Source: an uncultured Ruminobacter sp.
GTDB lineage: Bacteria > Pseudomonadota > Gammaproteobacteria > Enterobacterales > Succinivibrionaceae
NCBI GenBank assembly: GCA_900767005.1
Contig: CAAFXL010000088.1
Coordinates: 1-10,676, forward strand
Reading direction: 5' to 3'
Length of the DNA stretch: 10,676 bases
The translations under genes were made by a program, and so were the position numbers. Every line of letters begins with the position of its first letter. Position 1 is the stretch's first letter. Below, piece by piece: positions 1 through 7,681 of the stretch. The notes under the pieces were generated by a model. That model was not told where the DNA came from, ran no database searches, and worked only from the letters and a program-made list of their open reading frames with translations.

Positions 1-280
1 AGGATTTAATAGGAAACTTCACTTTAAAAACAAAATAAGCCAAAACGCGTCTTTATTGACGTATATATTTTTTTGTCCCTAAAAAATGCCGTACTTTTTA
101 CACAACTCATTGAATAATAAGGCTTTGTGCCAAAAAGTACCTTTGAAAAAAAATTTCTAATTTTATTCAAAAAGTACTTTACAACCGCGTTGTTTCCATA
201 TAAAAAGGTATTCTTCATTTGATGAGATGTTTAATGAAATAACTAAGGATTAAGTACAAAGATCCTACAACAAAATTGGG
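1..280. other. AT-rich non-coding stretch
   Basis: No convincing gene is visible. The only sizeable open frame is a 64-codon minus-strand one (24-218) that lacks a Shine-Dalgarno sequence and has low-complexity composition. The nine-base motif AAAAAGTAC occurs at 132-140 and 169-177 and inverted at 91-99, which may be a decayed repeat. I see nothing else here. Confidence 0.5.
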
Positions 281-312
281 GGTTCTTTACCCATACTTAT
301 ACCCAAAGAACC
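281..312 (-). terminator. possible terminator of the ybjD homologue
   Basis: GGTTCTTT at 281-288 and AAAGAACC at 305-312 form a perfect 8-bp stem around a 16-nt loop. It lies about 80 nt beyond the ybjD stop on the minus strand. In that direction only a short T-run follows, after a CCC, so this is a weak intrinsic terminator at best. Confidence 0.35.
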
Positions 313-319
313 TACTTAC

Positions 320-407
320 CTAGTACTTATCTAGTACTTTTCTAGTTCTTTTATAGTTCTTATCTAGTACTTTTCTAGTTCTTTTATAGTTCTTATCTAG
401 TGCTAAC
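320..407. repeat. 11-bp-period tandem repeat (8 units, 33-bp higher order)
   Basis: Eight consecutive 11-bp units are variants of CTAGTACTTTT, starting at 320, 331, 342, 353, 364, 375, 386 and 397. Units 2-4 (beginning in register at 326) repeat exactly as units 5-7, giving two perfect 33-bp copies at 326-358 and 359-391, then a partial third copy. The tract covers the stop codon and last few codons of the minus-strand ybjD homologue and the start of its 3' untranslated region. The final unit (397-407) has diverged, as expected for coding sequence. Confidence 0.9.
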
Positions 408-2618
408 CATCGCTCGTGCAATAAGCTTTTGAATAAGAATTGGAATCGTGCGTTTTCCTTTTCTTCGAGCTTCATCGGCTATTTCTAAAGCAAGACCAGG
501 TTTAGTAAAACGCTTAATTGCAGTTTCAATTATTTTATTAGTTGAAACATTTTTAACGTTAATATAATTTGAGCATTCACGATATACTCTTTCAAAACCA
601 TGATTAAATAAGAAGTGTTCAATATCCCTATCAGGAAGCAAAATGACATTTTCTTTATTACCATTAGTTTTAGCATTTTCAACATAATGGGTTCCTGCTT
701 CATCGCCATCTGCCATTAATAACCAACTAATACCTAAATGGTTAGCAAGTTTAGTTAATGGTTTAACGCCGCACTGAGCATATTCAACAAGTCTAATCCC
801 CTCTGCCATTAAATCTACCCCTAAAATAGCGGCAAATTCATTTAGAAGCCAAATTTCAGTTTCCCCTTCAACTAGTATCCAAGTTCTTGCAAATAAACTC
901 ATCGGGCGGTTAATTCTAATGTGAAAGGCTATTTTTCTAAGTTCCTCTTCGGTAAATCCTTTGATATTTACTTCATTAGTAACTGTAGTGTCAGCTCGCT
1001 TAGTCATTCTTCTAATCGAGGTTAAAGGAACTAATGAAAGAAGGTCACCCGAATTTGTAGTAATAATTTGCTGCATCGGAATAATCTCTAAGATATTCCA
1101 GAGCTCATGAATCATAGTTGGATGAAGTCTACTTTCCACATCCTCAAAAATTACAATCGGGTGAGCATGTTTATCAATATTACGCTTTCCTTTCTCATAA
1201 AGCATACTTCCTGCAATTAACGCTAATATTACATAGATAGTTCTTTTATTTGAATGCTTAAATATCGTATATAGTGACCCAAAATTTGCATGAGAAAGGG
1301 GCTTACTCACCATATCAAGAGTGGTTCTTTTTTTACCCACTGATTTTTTCATGAAAGGTGGCATTACCGAGAAATAATGCTCAAGTAATAGTTTTAGTGC
1401 ATCAACCCCATCATCAATAATTTCTTTTGAGACTTCTTCCCCTCCTTGCACCACAATTTTGGTAAATAAACTCTTTAAACGATCATGAACATTTAAATCT
1501 TTTATAGTGGTTCTTCCTTTACCCCACTTCTTTTGGGCAAAAGTAGTATTTTCGTTTAAAGGAGTATTTTCATTTAAAGTATCATTTTCCTTTAAATTAT
1601 GGTCAAAAGAAGAGCTCTCTTCCCCCTTTAAAGTTAAGTTTTGAGAATTAGTTAAACTTTGAGTTTGACTAGGAGTTTGATTTAGGATTAAGTTGTCATC
1701 ATCCTCATTACTTACAAAGTCTTGAGGCAATATTCCTCTTTTACGACTAATAGTTAAAATTGGGGCATTAGAAATAACCTGATGCTCAAATTTTTTAGTA
1801 AGTTTTTTATGATCTTCATAAACAACCTTGCAACTTTGGGAATTGCAACTTTGGGAAGTGTAATTTTTATTATTGTAATTTTGATTATTAAAATTTTGCG
1901 TACTACCTTTTTCTAGTTTAGCTTTACTCTCATCATTATAGTCTCCATTAGTACCATCACTACTATTTTGATTAAGATTTTGAGGAGTAATATTTGAGTT
2001 GGGTTTTAGGTTTAAAGGTTGCTTAAAATTATTTTCTTGGGATAAATTTGATAAATTTTCATAACCACTAAATTTATCATTTAGTAAGTTTACTAAATTT
2101 TCTGATTCATTTTTTTGAGAAATAATGCGGCTATCACGTAATCTAAATAAAGGATTAAGGCAGATTAACTTCTTAACTAAGAATTTAGCATTTTTAACAT
2201 TAATAAAACTACCATTTTCTTTTAAGAAACCATGATGGGTGCTGATGCTCCCATCTTTCTCAATTTCCCCTTTAATAAAATAAAAAATACGATTGTAGTC
2301 ATCTTTACCTCTTACCCATACCTCACTAAATTCCCTTAAATGATGAGCTCTTTGGCAAGTTCCCGGAAAAAGTTCCCTAAAAGTAAAAACAAACATGATT
2401 TCATTTTGTCTTACATATTCTTTATCAATTAATTCTCTTCTAAAATCTTCTTCAATAAAGCAATAAGGTTCATCATTACCTAAAATACACCATAGAGCTC
2501 TTAAAAAAGAGCTCTTACCCCAGGTGTTTTCCCCAATTAATACTGTTGATGAGGAAAAATTCATATCGAGTCTGGCAATTCCGCGAAATCCTGATAAGGA
2601 AACCTTCTCTAAAAACAT
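393..2618 (-). CDS. ybjD: YbjD-like OLD-family ATPase/Toprim nuclease (DUF2813)
   Basis: An SMC/ABC-type ATPase fused to a Toprim nuclease domain, as in OLD-family endonucleases; the cellular role of YbjD is not well established. The N-terminus closely resembles E. coli YbjD (GFRGI, then the Walker A segment GENTWGKSS at residues 29-37). Walker B is VIFEDVESRLHP (about 489-500), followed by TTNSGDLLS. The Toprim part shows VEGETE (583-588), the MADGDEAG acidic motif (635-642) and DRDIEHF (663-669). At 741 aa it is about 190 aa longer than E. coli YbjD (~550 aa). The excess is an Asn/Gln/Ser-rich insert at about residues 165-365. The ATG start has AAGG 9 nt upstream. It is divergent from ycbZ and its stop lies in an 11-bp tandem repeat. 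Confidence 0.93.
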   Translation of the reverse strand: MFLEKVSLSGFRGIARLDMNFSSSTVLIGENTWGKSSFLRALWCILGNDEPYCFIEEDFRRELIDKEYVRQNEIMFVFTFRELFPGTCQRAHHLREFSEVWVRGKDDYNRIFYFIKGEIEKDGSISTHHGFLKENGSFINVKNAKFLVKKLICLNPLFRLRDSRIISQKNESENLVNLLNDKFSGYENLSNLSQENNFKQPLNLKPNSNITPQNLNQNSSDGTNGDYNDESKAKLEKGSTQNFNNQNYNNKNYTSQSCNSQSCKVVYEDHKKLTKKFEHQVISNAPILTISRKRGILPQDFVSNEDDDNLILNQTPSQTQSLTNSQNLTLKGEESSSFDHNLKENDTLNENTPLNENTTFAQKKWGKGRTTIKDLNVHDRLKSLFTKIVVQGGEEVSKEIIDDGVDALKLLLEHYFSVMPPFMKKSVGKKRTTLDMVSKPLSHANFGSLYTIFKHSNKRTIYVILALIAGSMLYEKGKRNIDKHAHPIVIFEDVESRLHPTMIHELWNILEIIPMQQIITTNSGDLLSLVPLTSIRRMTKRADTTVTNEVNIKGFTEEELRKIAFHIRINRPMSLFARTWILVEGETEIWLLNEFAAILGVDLMAEGIRLVEYAQCGVKPLTKLANHLGISWLLMADGDEAGTHYVENAKTNGNKENVILLPDRDIEHFLFNHGFERVYRECSNYINVKNVSTNKIIETAIKRFTKPGLALEIADEARRKGKRTIPILIQKLIARAMVSTR
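1520..2126 (-). repeat. low-complexity insert within the ybjD homologue
   Basis: This stretch codes for about 200 Asn/Gln/Ser/Thr/Lys-rich residues between the RLRDSR segment and the LLEHYFS segment, which are nearly adjacent in E. coli YbjD. It contains short internal repeats. A 15-bp unit, TTGCAACTTTGGGAA on the plus strand, occurs twice near 1825-1858 and encodes the doubled SQSC peptide. The peptide LNENT is doubled at about residues 348-358. The pattern suggests growth by replication slippage in a tolerated loop. Confidence 0.8.
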
Positions 2619-2624
2619 AATGAT

Positions 2625-2672
2625 AAACCTTACAATAAACCTAACACTAAACTTGCAATCAAACTAACCAAA
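2625..2672. repeat. four degenerate 12-bp repeats in the ybjD leader
   Basis: Units begin at 2625, 2637, 2649 and 2661, each opening with AAAC and followed by variants of CTAACAAT. On the transcribed (minus) strand the first two place AAGG- or AGG-like cores, one of which serves as the ybjD ribosome binding site, 9 nt before the start. The repeat may be a simple duplication of the leader. Confidence 0.5.
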
Positions 2673-2968
2673 AAAATTAACAAAAAATAAAGCCTTACTT
2701 TTATCTTACATGATGAATTTAGAAGATCGCACCAAATTAAAAATTTTATTTTTCTTTCGTGTCGCTTGTCACATGGAAAAGTCGATTTTTTTAATCTTTA
2801 CCTTATTCTCCATTTACTTATAGGTAACTAAGCTAAACCTATTCAAAATACTACCCAACCTTTAAAAAGTTAGGTTATTTCTATTAAAAACTTGGCTAAA
2901 AATTAAGCAAAACTAAGATTTTTTTGCCCTTTGTGGTTGTGACAACAATTTATTTTACGTAAAACCAC

Positions 2969-2974
2969 TATAAT
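2969..2974 (+). promoter_or_regulatory. -10 element of ycbZ
   Basis: A perfect TATAAT, with no good -35 at 16-18 bp. Transcription would begin near 2981, giving a leader of roughly 28 nt to the GTG at 3010 but only about 10 nt to the upstream TTG at 2992. This favours the GTG start. Confidence 0.55.
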
Positions 2975-3009
2975 AAAATTACCAACAAGATTTGAATGAG
3001 GATAAAAAA

Positions 3010-5043
3010 GTGAAAGAATTAGAATATACTGAGCTAAAGCCAAACCTCTCTCCTATTACTATTACAAAAGAACAAAAAGAAGAAAAGGTTTCATATGCAT
3101 CATTTCAAAAGCGTGCTCTAAATGCCCTTCAGGAATTAGCTTATACCAATAAGTCAAACCCTCTCATGCTTTTAACCTCAAGTTCGGATATTGATATTGA
3201 AGTCTGCATTAGAGATTTATTAGAAAAAATCGAAATCCCTGACCGCACGCTTTATGATATTTGTTATGCTGAGAATTTAGCTGAACCCCTATCCCCAATT
3301 TGCTTACACATAAAAAGTGGGACCGCAATTGAATTTAATACTTTAATTTGCGACCTATTAAATAAAATCCAGCGTAAAACTGATGCTGAAGAAGTTTTAA
3401 TGCGAATCTTAAAAAAACAAAATAATGATAAAAAACTTGAAAACTACCTTTCCGATCTTTCTATTCATATTGCCCAAGGGAAAGACTTTTCTCACCCCGT
3501 ACTAATGAACCTTATGGTTTGCCATAATGAAAAAGAAGTACCGATTATTTTTGGGCAAAACTTGACCTGGAAAAGTTTATTTGGGGGCGTTAATTATTTA
3601 ACTGAGAATGGTTCAACTTATTCAAATCAACATTTGTTGGAACCAGGACTACTTAGAAAAGCCGACGGCGGCTTTTTAATCCTTGAAATCGAGGATTTAA
3701 TTCGTAATCCTCTATTATGGTTTAAACTTAAAACCACATTAAAACTTGGCGTTCTTGATTGGGATAATCCTAATGAATCACCACTATCAGTGGTGCCATT
3801 CTTTTCACCAGAACCCACCCCAATTAATGTGCGTATTATCTTAGTGGGTTCTTACTATAGCATTGCTGAACTTTATAACTTTGACCCAGAAGTTCAAAGT
3901 GCAGTTTACTTAAGAACTGATTTAAACTCATACTTTAAACTTAAAGATAACCAAGAGTTATTTACCAAATATCTTCATAATTTAGCTAAGCGTCTTGATT
4001 TAATTAATTTTAGTGATGAAGCAATCTTAAGACTTATTAGATTTTCATCTCGTGCTGCCGAGAGTCAAAATGAAGTACTAATTAATGAACATAAGCTTTC
4101 ATCATTAATGATTGAAGCCTCTGGTAAAGCAAAACGTGAAGGAAAAGAAGAAGTAACTTATGATATCTTAGATAACACTATTACCCAAGATATCTTTAGA
4201 GCTAATAGTGTGGTTGAAGATTCTTCAGACTTTTATAAGAATAAACAAATGCTTATCACTACCCAAGGAGAAAAGGTAGGTCAAATTAATGGTCTATCAG
4301 TTATTCAAACCTTTGGTTCTGACTTTGAATATGGGGAACCTGTGAGAATTACTGCAACCATTCACGCAGGTGGCGAGGGTGATATTTCAGATATCGAACA
4401 TAAAGCAGAACTTGCGGGACAAATTCACACCAAAGCTATGATGATAATTAATGGCTATTTAAGTCATAAGTTTGGTTTTTATGAACCCCTACCAGTAAGC
4501 ACCAATCTAGTATTTGAACAATCATATAGTGAAATTGATGGTGATAGTGCCTCATTAACTGGTCTTTGTGCGATTTTATCAGCTCTATCAAATGCTCCAA
4601 TTAAGCAGCAGTTCTCCGTAACGGGAGCAGTAGACCAATTAGGTAATGTGCAACCAGTTGGTGGCTTAAATGAAAAAATTGAAGGCTTTTACCGCATTTG
4701 TAAGATTCAAGGTTTAACTGGTAAACAAGGCGTGATTATTCCAGAAAGTAATAAACAATCTTTAATTTTATCTGATGAGGTAATTGAAGCTATTAAGAGT
4801 GGGAATTTTCATATATATCCAGTAACAACAGTTGATGATGCCATTGAAATCTTAACTGGAGTTAAAGCTGGGTTATCAGAAACCTCTTCTAGTAAAGATA
4901 ATGAAGAAGAAAGCAAAGAAAAAGAAAACCAAAATGAGGTTACAATTTTCAATTTAATTGTCAATGAACTTGAAAAAATTGCCAAAGATGAACAAGGTCC
5001 TCGCGTTGGTTTCTTAGGAAGGTTATTAGGTCTAGGAAAATAA
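3010..5043 (+). CDS. ycbZ: Lon-like protease YcbZ/LonH
   Basis: An ATP-independent-looking Lon-family protein. The C-terminal Lon protease domain is strongly conserved: FEQSYSEIDGDSAS carries the nucleophile Ser513, and GGLNEKIEGF carries Lys556. Their 43-residue spacing equals that of E. coli Lon. The ATPase region is degenerate. No GxxGxGK loop is visible, and the Walker B position reads ADGGFLILEIEDL, as in E. coli YcbZ, which also lacks standard motifs. At 677 aa it is longer than E. coli YcbZ (~586 aa), mainly through extra sequence near residues 100-170 and an acidic Ser/Glu/Lys tail. I chose the GTG because GAGG lies 8 nt upstream and the resulting N-terminus aligns with YcbZ. A TTG at 2992 would add six residues but has no ribosome binding site. 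fabA lies downstream in the same orientation, as in E. coli, but ~2.7 kb away. Confidence 0.92.
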   Translation: MKELEYTELKPNLSPITITKEQKEEKVSYASFQKRALNALQELAYTNKSNPLMLLTSSSDIDIEVCIRDLLEKIEIPDRTLYDICYAENLAEPLSPICLHIKSGTAIEFNTLICDLLNKIQRKTDAEEVLMRILKKQNNDKKLENYLSDLSIHIAQGKDFSHPVLMNLMVCHNEKEVPIIFGQNLTWKSLFGGVNYLTENGSTYSNQHLLEPGLLRKADGGFLILEIEDLIRNPLLWFKLKTTLKLGVLDWDNPNESPLSVVPFFSPEPTPINVRIILVGSYYSIAELYNFDPEVQSAVYLRTDLNSYFKLKDNQELFTKYLHNLAKRLDLINFSDEAILRLIRFSSRAAESQNEVLINEHKLSSLMIEASGKAKREGKEEVTYDILDNTITQDIFRANSVVEDSSDFYKNKQMLITTQGEKVGQINGLSVIQTFGSDFEYGEPVRITATIHAGGEGDISDIEHKAELAGQIHTKAMMIINGYLSHKFGFYEPLPVSTNLVFEQSYSEIDGDSASLTGLCAILSALSNAPIKQQFSVTGAVDQLGNVQPVGGLNEKIEGFYRICKIQGLTGKQGVIIPESNKQSLILSDEVIEAIKSGNFHIYPVTTVDDAIEILTGVKAGLSETSSSKDNEEESKEKENQNEVTIFNLIVNELEKIAKDEQGPRVGFLGRLLGLGK

Positions 5044-5102
5044 GCTAGAAAAAAAATCATTAAAACCCAATAGATAATAATCTTAAGTTAAAATCATATA
5101 CC

Positions 5103-5133
5103 AAAACAAGAGGAAATTTTCCTCTTGTTTTTT
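5103..5133 (+). terminator. Rho-independent terminator after ycbZ
   Basis: Perfect inverted repeat: 5103-5116 pairs with 5118-5131, with core ACAAGAGGAAA. It runs directly into a T6 tract (5128-5133) about 60 nt after the ycbZ stop. The A-rich left arm could let it act on the opposite strand as well. Confidence 0.9.
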
Positions 5134-5207
5134 ATTTCACATATCCTTTTTAACATTTTAAAAATTTCAAAATATAACCAATCAAACCAAAGTTTTATTT
5201 TCGAAGT

Positions 5208-5236
5208 AAAAAAAAGACCCCCATTTAGGAGGTCTT
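5208..5236 (-). terminator. terminator of the minus-strand exported-protein gene
   Basis: On the minus strand, AAGACCTCC (5236-5228) pairs with GGGGGTCTT (5222-5214) through one G-T wobble around a 5-nt loop. Eight T follow (A-run 5208-5215 on the plus strand). It lies 48 nt beyond the stop of the 5285-5833 gene, facing the ycbZ terminator. Confidence 0.85.
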
Positions 5237-5284
5237 CTAAACTTACTATTAATATCTAATAGTTTGAGGAGAAAATAAAATCTT

Positions 5285-5833
5285 TTACTCAATTAACCAA
5301 GTAAGAACCTTATTCATAAATCCTTCTTCCTTAGGATTCTTTGGTTCTGACTTAATTCTAGTTTCTTTAGCATAGTCATCAAATTCATCAACACATGCTT
5401 CACTGTTGTCAGCATAGTTAACCATGAAGAAACGGTAATTGTTTAAATCTTTTTGATTATCACCAACTACATAAATCTTGGTGTTCTGTTCTTTACATTC
5501 AACTTCAAATTCATTATCGCTTACCTTGCTTAATGAACCATCACAAAGTGGCATAAAGCGATTTACCATGTATTTTGCGTGTTCCTTTAAAGTAACCCCA
5601 CTCTTAAGTGGTCCCTGATTAAAGGTAATAGCACCATGGCACTTTTCATTTGAATATCTCATTACTGGAGCAATTACAGGTGGCTTAGTTGCTGCTTCCT
5701 TAGCATCTTCAACAAAGATCACTTCTTCGCCCACCTGCTTACTTTCCCAGTAAAAAGATAGATCTGATGATGCAACAGCAAAATTTTGTGTGATAGCCAC
5801 AAAAGCTACTAGAAATCCTAAAATTCCCTTCAT
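5285..5833 (-). CDS. exported four-cysteine protein of unknown function
   Basis: The 182-aa product begins with a typical signal peptide: MKG, a hydrophobic core, and probable cleavage after AVA at residue 21. It should therefore be periplasmic or secreted. The mature part has exactly four cysteines (65, 97, 113, 147), which could form two disulphides, and an acidic, Asn/Lys-rich character with no other membrane segment. I do not recognise a family. The start is supported by AAGG 7 nt upstream. The gene is monocistronic: a strong terminator lies downstream and a large divergent intergenic region upstream. Codon use resembles ycbZ rather than the island to its right, so it looks resident. Confidence 0.8.
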   Translation of the reverse strand: MKGILGFLVAFVAITQNFAVASSDLSFYWESKQVGEEVIFVEDAKEAATKPPVIAPVMRYSNEKCHGAITFNQGPLKSGVTLKEHAKYMVNRFMPLCDGSLSKVSDNEFEVECKEQNTKIYVVGDNQKDLNNYRFFMVNYADNSEACVDEFDDYAKETRIKSEPKNPKEEGFMNKVLTWLIE

Positions 5834-5926
5834 GTTATCGCCTTAAGTAAAGTTGCTCTTTCTTAAAATAGTTATTTATTTAAAAATCAAATACTTAAAT
5901 TTATTTAGATTTTAGATTAGTTTAAA

Positions 5927-5943
5927 TTACGTTAAATACGTAA
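5927..5943. promoter_or_regulatory. 17-bp dyad, possible operator of the exported-protein gene
   Basis: TTACGT (5927-5932) and ACGTAA (5938-5943) are perfect inverted half-sites separated by TAAAT. They sit about 95 bp upstream of the minus-strand 5833 start, where a promoter would be expected. No regulator is assigned. Confidence 0.3.
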
Positions 5944-6005
5944 CTTAACTTTTATTTAAACAATATAACATATATTTAATATATTTTCAAAATATTACAA
6001 TAAAA

Positions 6006-6053
6006 TTATCTTTTTATAACAAAGATAAAATTTGCAACATTTTTGCAAATTTT
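6006..6053. repeat. two overlapping perfect inverted repeats
   Basis: The first dyad is TTATCTTT (6006-6013) with AAAGATAA (6021-6028) around a 7-nt spacer. The second is AAAATTTGCAA (6027-6037) with TTGCAAATTTT (6043-6053) around CATTT. They share two bases. The stems are AT-rich, so paired operators are at least as likely as a terminator. Confidence 0.6.
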
Positions 6054-6505
6054 AAGTAACTAAATTATTTTTAGGAAAGTTTTAAGAATGAATTATATTA
6101 AATTATGCTTACTAGTGTTATCTCCTATAGTTAAGCCAACGTTATCTAAACTGTTCGATAGTTAAGGACTTTTTTGTGAGAGTTTAAGAATTTAAGTAGA
6201 CCTAATGAACTTTAACAATTAAGGATTGTGAAGAGCAAGATAAACTTTAATAAAAAAACATCATAAACAGTATTGAAAACGACGATGAGGTAGATTAAGC
6301 ATTTCCCATCCCAAAGTTAGGAGTACACATTATACTACTTATTTTAAATGCATAACTTCTTCATATTAAAATAATATTTTGATATTTGTAACATTTTATT
6401 CGCATTCAGATTGCAAAAAAAAATAACAGTAAACTAATTATATAAATTAAAATTAAACATCTTTAAAAAATTAAAATTAACTCAAAATTTTAGGAAATTA
6501 TTAAT

Positions 6506-7027
6506 ATGACTTACCCTATTGAAGTAATTGCAAATGAATATGTTAATTTATCAGAATTTGGTTATATATGGCCTCATGACCCAGACCCATATCATAATAT
6601 AATATCATTTTTAAATCCTCCAAAATGTCAAGGATGGTTAATGGTTCTTGAAATAAAAGGAACTAACACAAGATTAAATTTATTCATACGAGAAGGTCTT
6701 ATATCTTGTGCCGACCCATCAGATCCAATAGGTTCTTATATATATTACTTTATATGGTTATATGCTAGTGAAGGTAAAGAAAGAAGTTTTTCTCATGAAT
6801 ACTGTATTAACATAATAAATAATGCACAATGTACGATTAAAGGAAGAGTAGCTCCATCATATATTCCAATATCAGAAGCTAAATTTGCTTATAACACAAA
6901 TGATCAACAGTATAAGAATTTTGTGCAAAACGTATTAAATAGTCAGATAGAAAATCCGTTATATTCATCAAAAAAGGTAAAAGATTTAATTAAAGAGTCA
7001 TTAGAATCATTTTCTCATAAAGTTTAA
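6506..7027 (+). CDS. hypothetical protein, probable accessory gene
   Basis: The 173-aa product has no signal peptide or membrane segment and belongs to no family I recognise. It is rich in aromatic residues, Asn and Ser. It has a Pro/Asp-rich stretch near residues 24-29 (HDPDP) and a Lys/Ser/Glu-rich C-terminal helix-like end. The ATG has AGGA 10 nt upstream. Codon use is atypical for the window: 13 of 19 isoleucines use ATA and none ATC, whereas ycbZ mostly uses ATT/ATC. The next gene starts only 20 nt downstream, so the two may form an operon. Horizontal acquisition is the likeliest origin; the function is unknown. Confidence 0.7.
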   Translation: MTYPIEVIANEYVNLSEFGYIWPHDPDPYHNIISFLNPPKCQGWLMVLEIKGTNTRLNLFIREGLISCADPSDPIGSYIYYFIWLYASEGKERSFSHEYCINIINNAQCTIKGRVAPSYIPISEAKFAYNTNDQQYKNFVQNVLNSQIENPLYSSKKVKDLIKESLESFSHKV

Positions 7028-7047
7028 AATACATATAGGCACCTACT

Positions 7048-7546
7048 ATGGAATGCGACTTCAAAAGTTGGACAGAAATCATATCAGCTATTTCTTCTTC
7101 AATAGCAGCGTGCCTTTCGTTATGGTTCAACTATTATTATTTCAAAATTAATATCACAGCTAAATGTATAAGCAAAAAAGACTTTGAATTCAAAGATGGA
7201 TACTATTACACAAATTTAGTTCATTTAGAAATTTTCAAATACATGCAGAAGAGTAGTTACAATTACAGATATAAAGATTAAAATTATGAATTATGAAAGT
7301 AGTCTTGATTATTCAAATTTTGATCAACACAGTAATTCATTACCATATAAACTGAATCCTGGAGAAATTTGTAATATCTATTTTTCTGACGATAATTTAA
7401 TTAATATACTTGAAAACATCGCTAAAGACTCACCAAAGTTAACTAACAAACTTTTAAGCTTCGTTGTTATTGATAACTTTGGCAACAGAATAAATGTAAA
7501 AACAAATCTAACCATTGAAAAAGTACTTAATCAAAATTATTCTTAA
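7048..7546 (+). pseudogene. frameshifted gene for a one-TM protein
   Basis: Two open frames, 7048-7281 and 7286-7546, appear to be halves of one gene. Frame 1 encodes a short N-terminus and a hydrophobic segment (about residues 8-30), then GYYYTNLVHLEIF, after which it turns into unconvincing sequence and stops. Dropping one A of the AAA at 7237-7239 joins it to NTCRRVVTITDIKIKI and then directly to the second frame, giving one 165-residue protein: an N-terminal membrane anchor plus a beta-rich domain ending near residue 165. The reading after the junction, before the apparent ATG at 7286, is protein-like, which supports a frameshift rather than two genes. The break may be a real mutation, a sequencing error, or less likely a programmed +1 shift. 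The family is not recognised. Confidence 0.75.
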
Positions 7547-7651
7547 CTACTTCTATACTGATTTGTTTCTAATCTCTAAAGCTTAAAAGTTTTCTTTTCT
7601 TCGCTCTAATTACTTTATAGATCAAACAAATCACTAAAATAAACTAAATAA

Positions 7652-7681
7652 TTCGAAATTTCACTTAAAGTTGTGTAAAAT
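7652..7681 (+). promoter_or_regulatory. possible fabA promoter
   Basis: TAAAAT at 7676-7681 is a good -10. A weak -35, TTCGAA (7652-7657), lies 18 bp upstream. The leader would be about 40 nt. I see no FadR- or FabR-like operator matching the E. coli sites. Confidence 0.4.

Larger units (their letters stand above)
2619..3009. other. divergent intergenic region ybjD / ycbZ
   Basis: It holds the ybjD leader with four degenerate 12-bp repeats (2625-2672), a short inverted pair ATAGGT/ACCTAT around 2818-2841, and the ycbZ promoter near its right end. A 37-codon open frame (2710-2823, +) lacks a Shine-Dalgarno sequence and was not accepted as a gene. I recognise nothing else here. Confidence 0.6.
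5834..6505. other. 672-bp AT-rich divergent intergenic region
   Basis: There is no convincing gene. It contains the dyads at 5927-5943 and 6006-6053, and two 13-bp direct copies of AAATTAAAATTAA at 6444-6456 and 6468-6480 just upstream of the 6506 gene. A 25-codon frame at 6088-6165 has a poorly spaced AGGA. No clear -35/-10 pair stands out because the region is so AT-rich. Its length and lack of coding suggest an island boundary or a decayed gene. Confidence 0.5.

Noticed and set aside
24..218. 64-codon minus-strand open frame
   Set aside because: No Shine-Dalgarno sequence, Lys/Phe/Asn-rich composition expected from AT-rich DNA, and no recognisable motif. It may be a remnant but cannot be supported as a gene.
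320..407. CRISPR array
   Set aside because: The units are contiguous 11-bp repeats with no spacers, and no cas genes are present.
2710..2823. 37-codon plus-strand frame with a hydrophobic C-terminus
   Set aside because: No ribosome binding site and no other support. Hydrophobic residues are expected from T-rich sequence.
3627..3818. Minus-strand open frame inside ycbZ
   Set aside because: A shadow of the well-supported Lon-like coding frame.
6088..6165. 25-codon frame beginning MNYIKLCLLVL
   Set aside because: The AGGA is 11 nt away, which is marginal spacing, and a frame this short arises easily by chance. There is no independent support.
7559..7633. 10-bp inverted pair TGATTTGTTT / AAACAAATCA as a mobile-element end or long hairpin
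   Set aside because: It does not bracket the island, the 55-bp spacer is unremarkable, and such pairs are likely by chance in AT-rich DNA.
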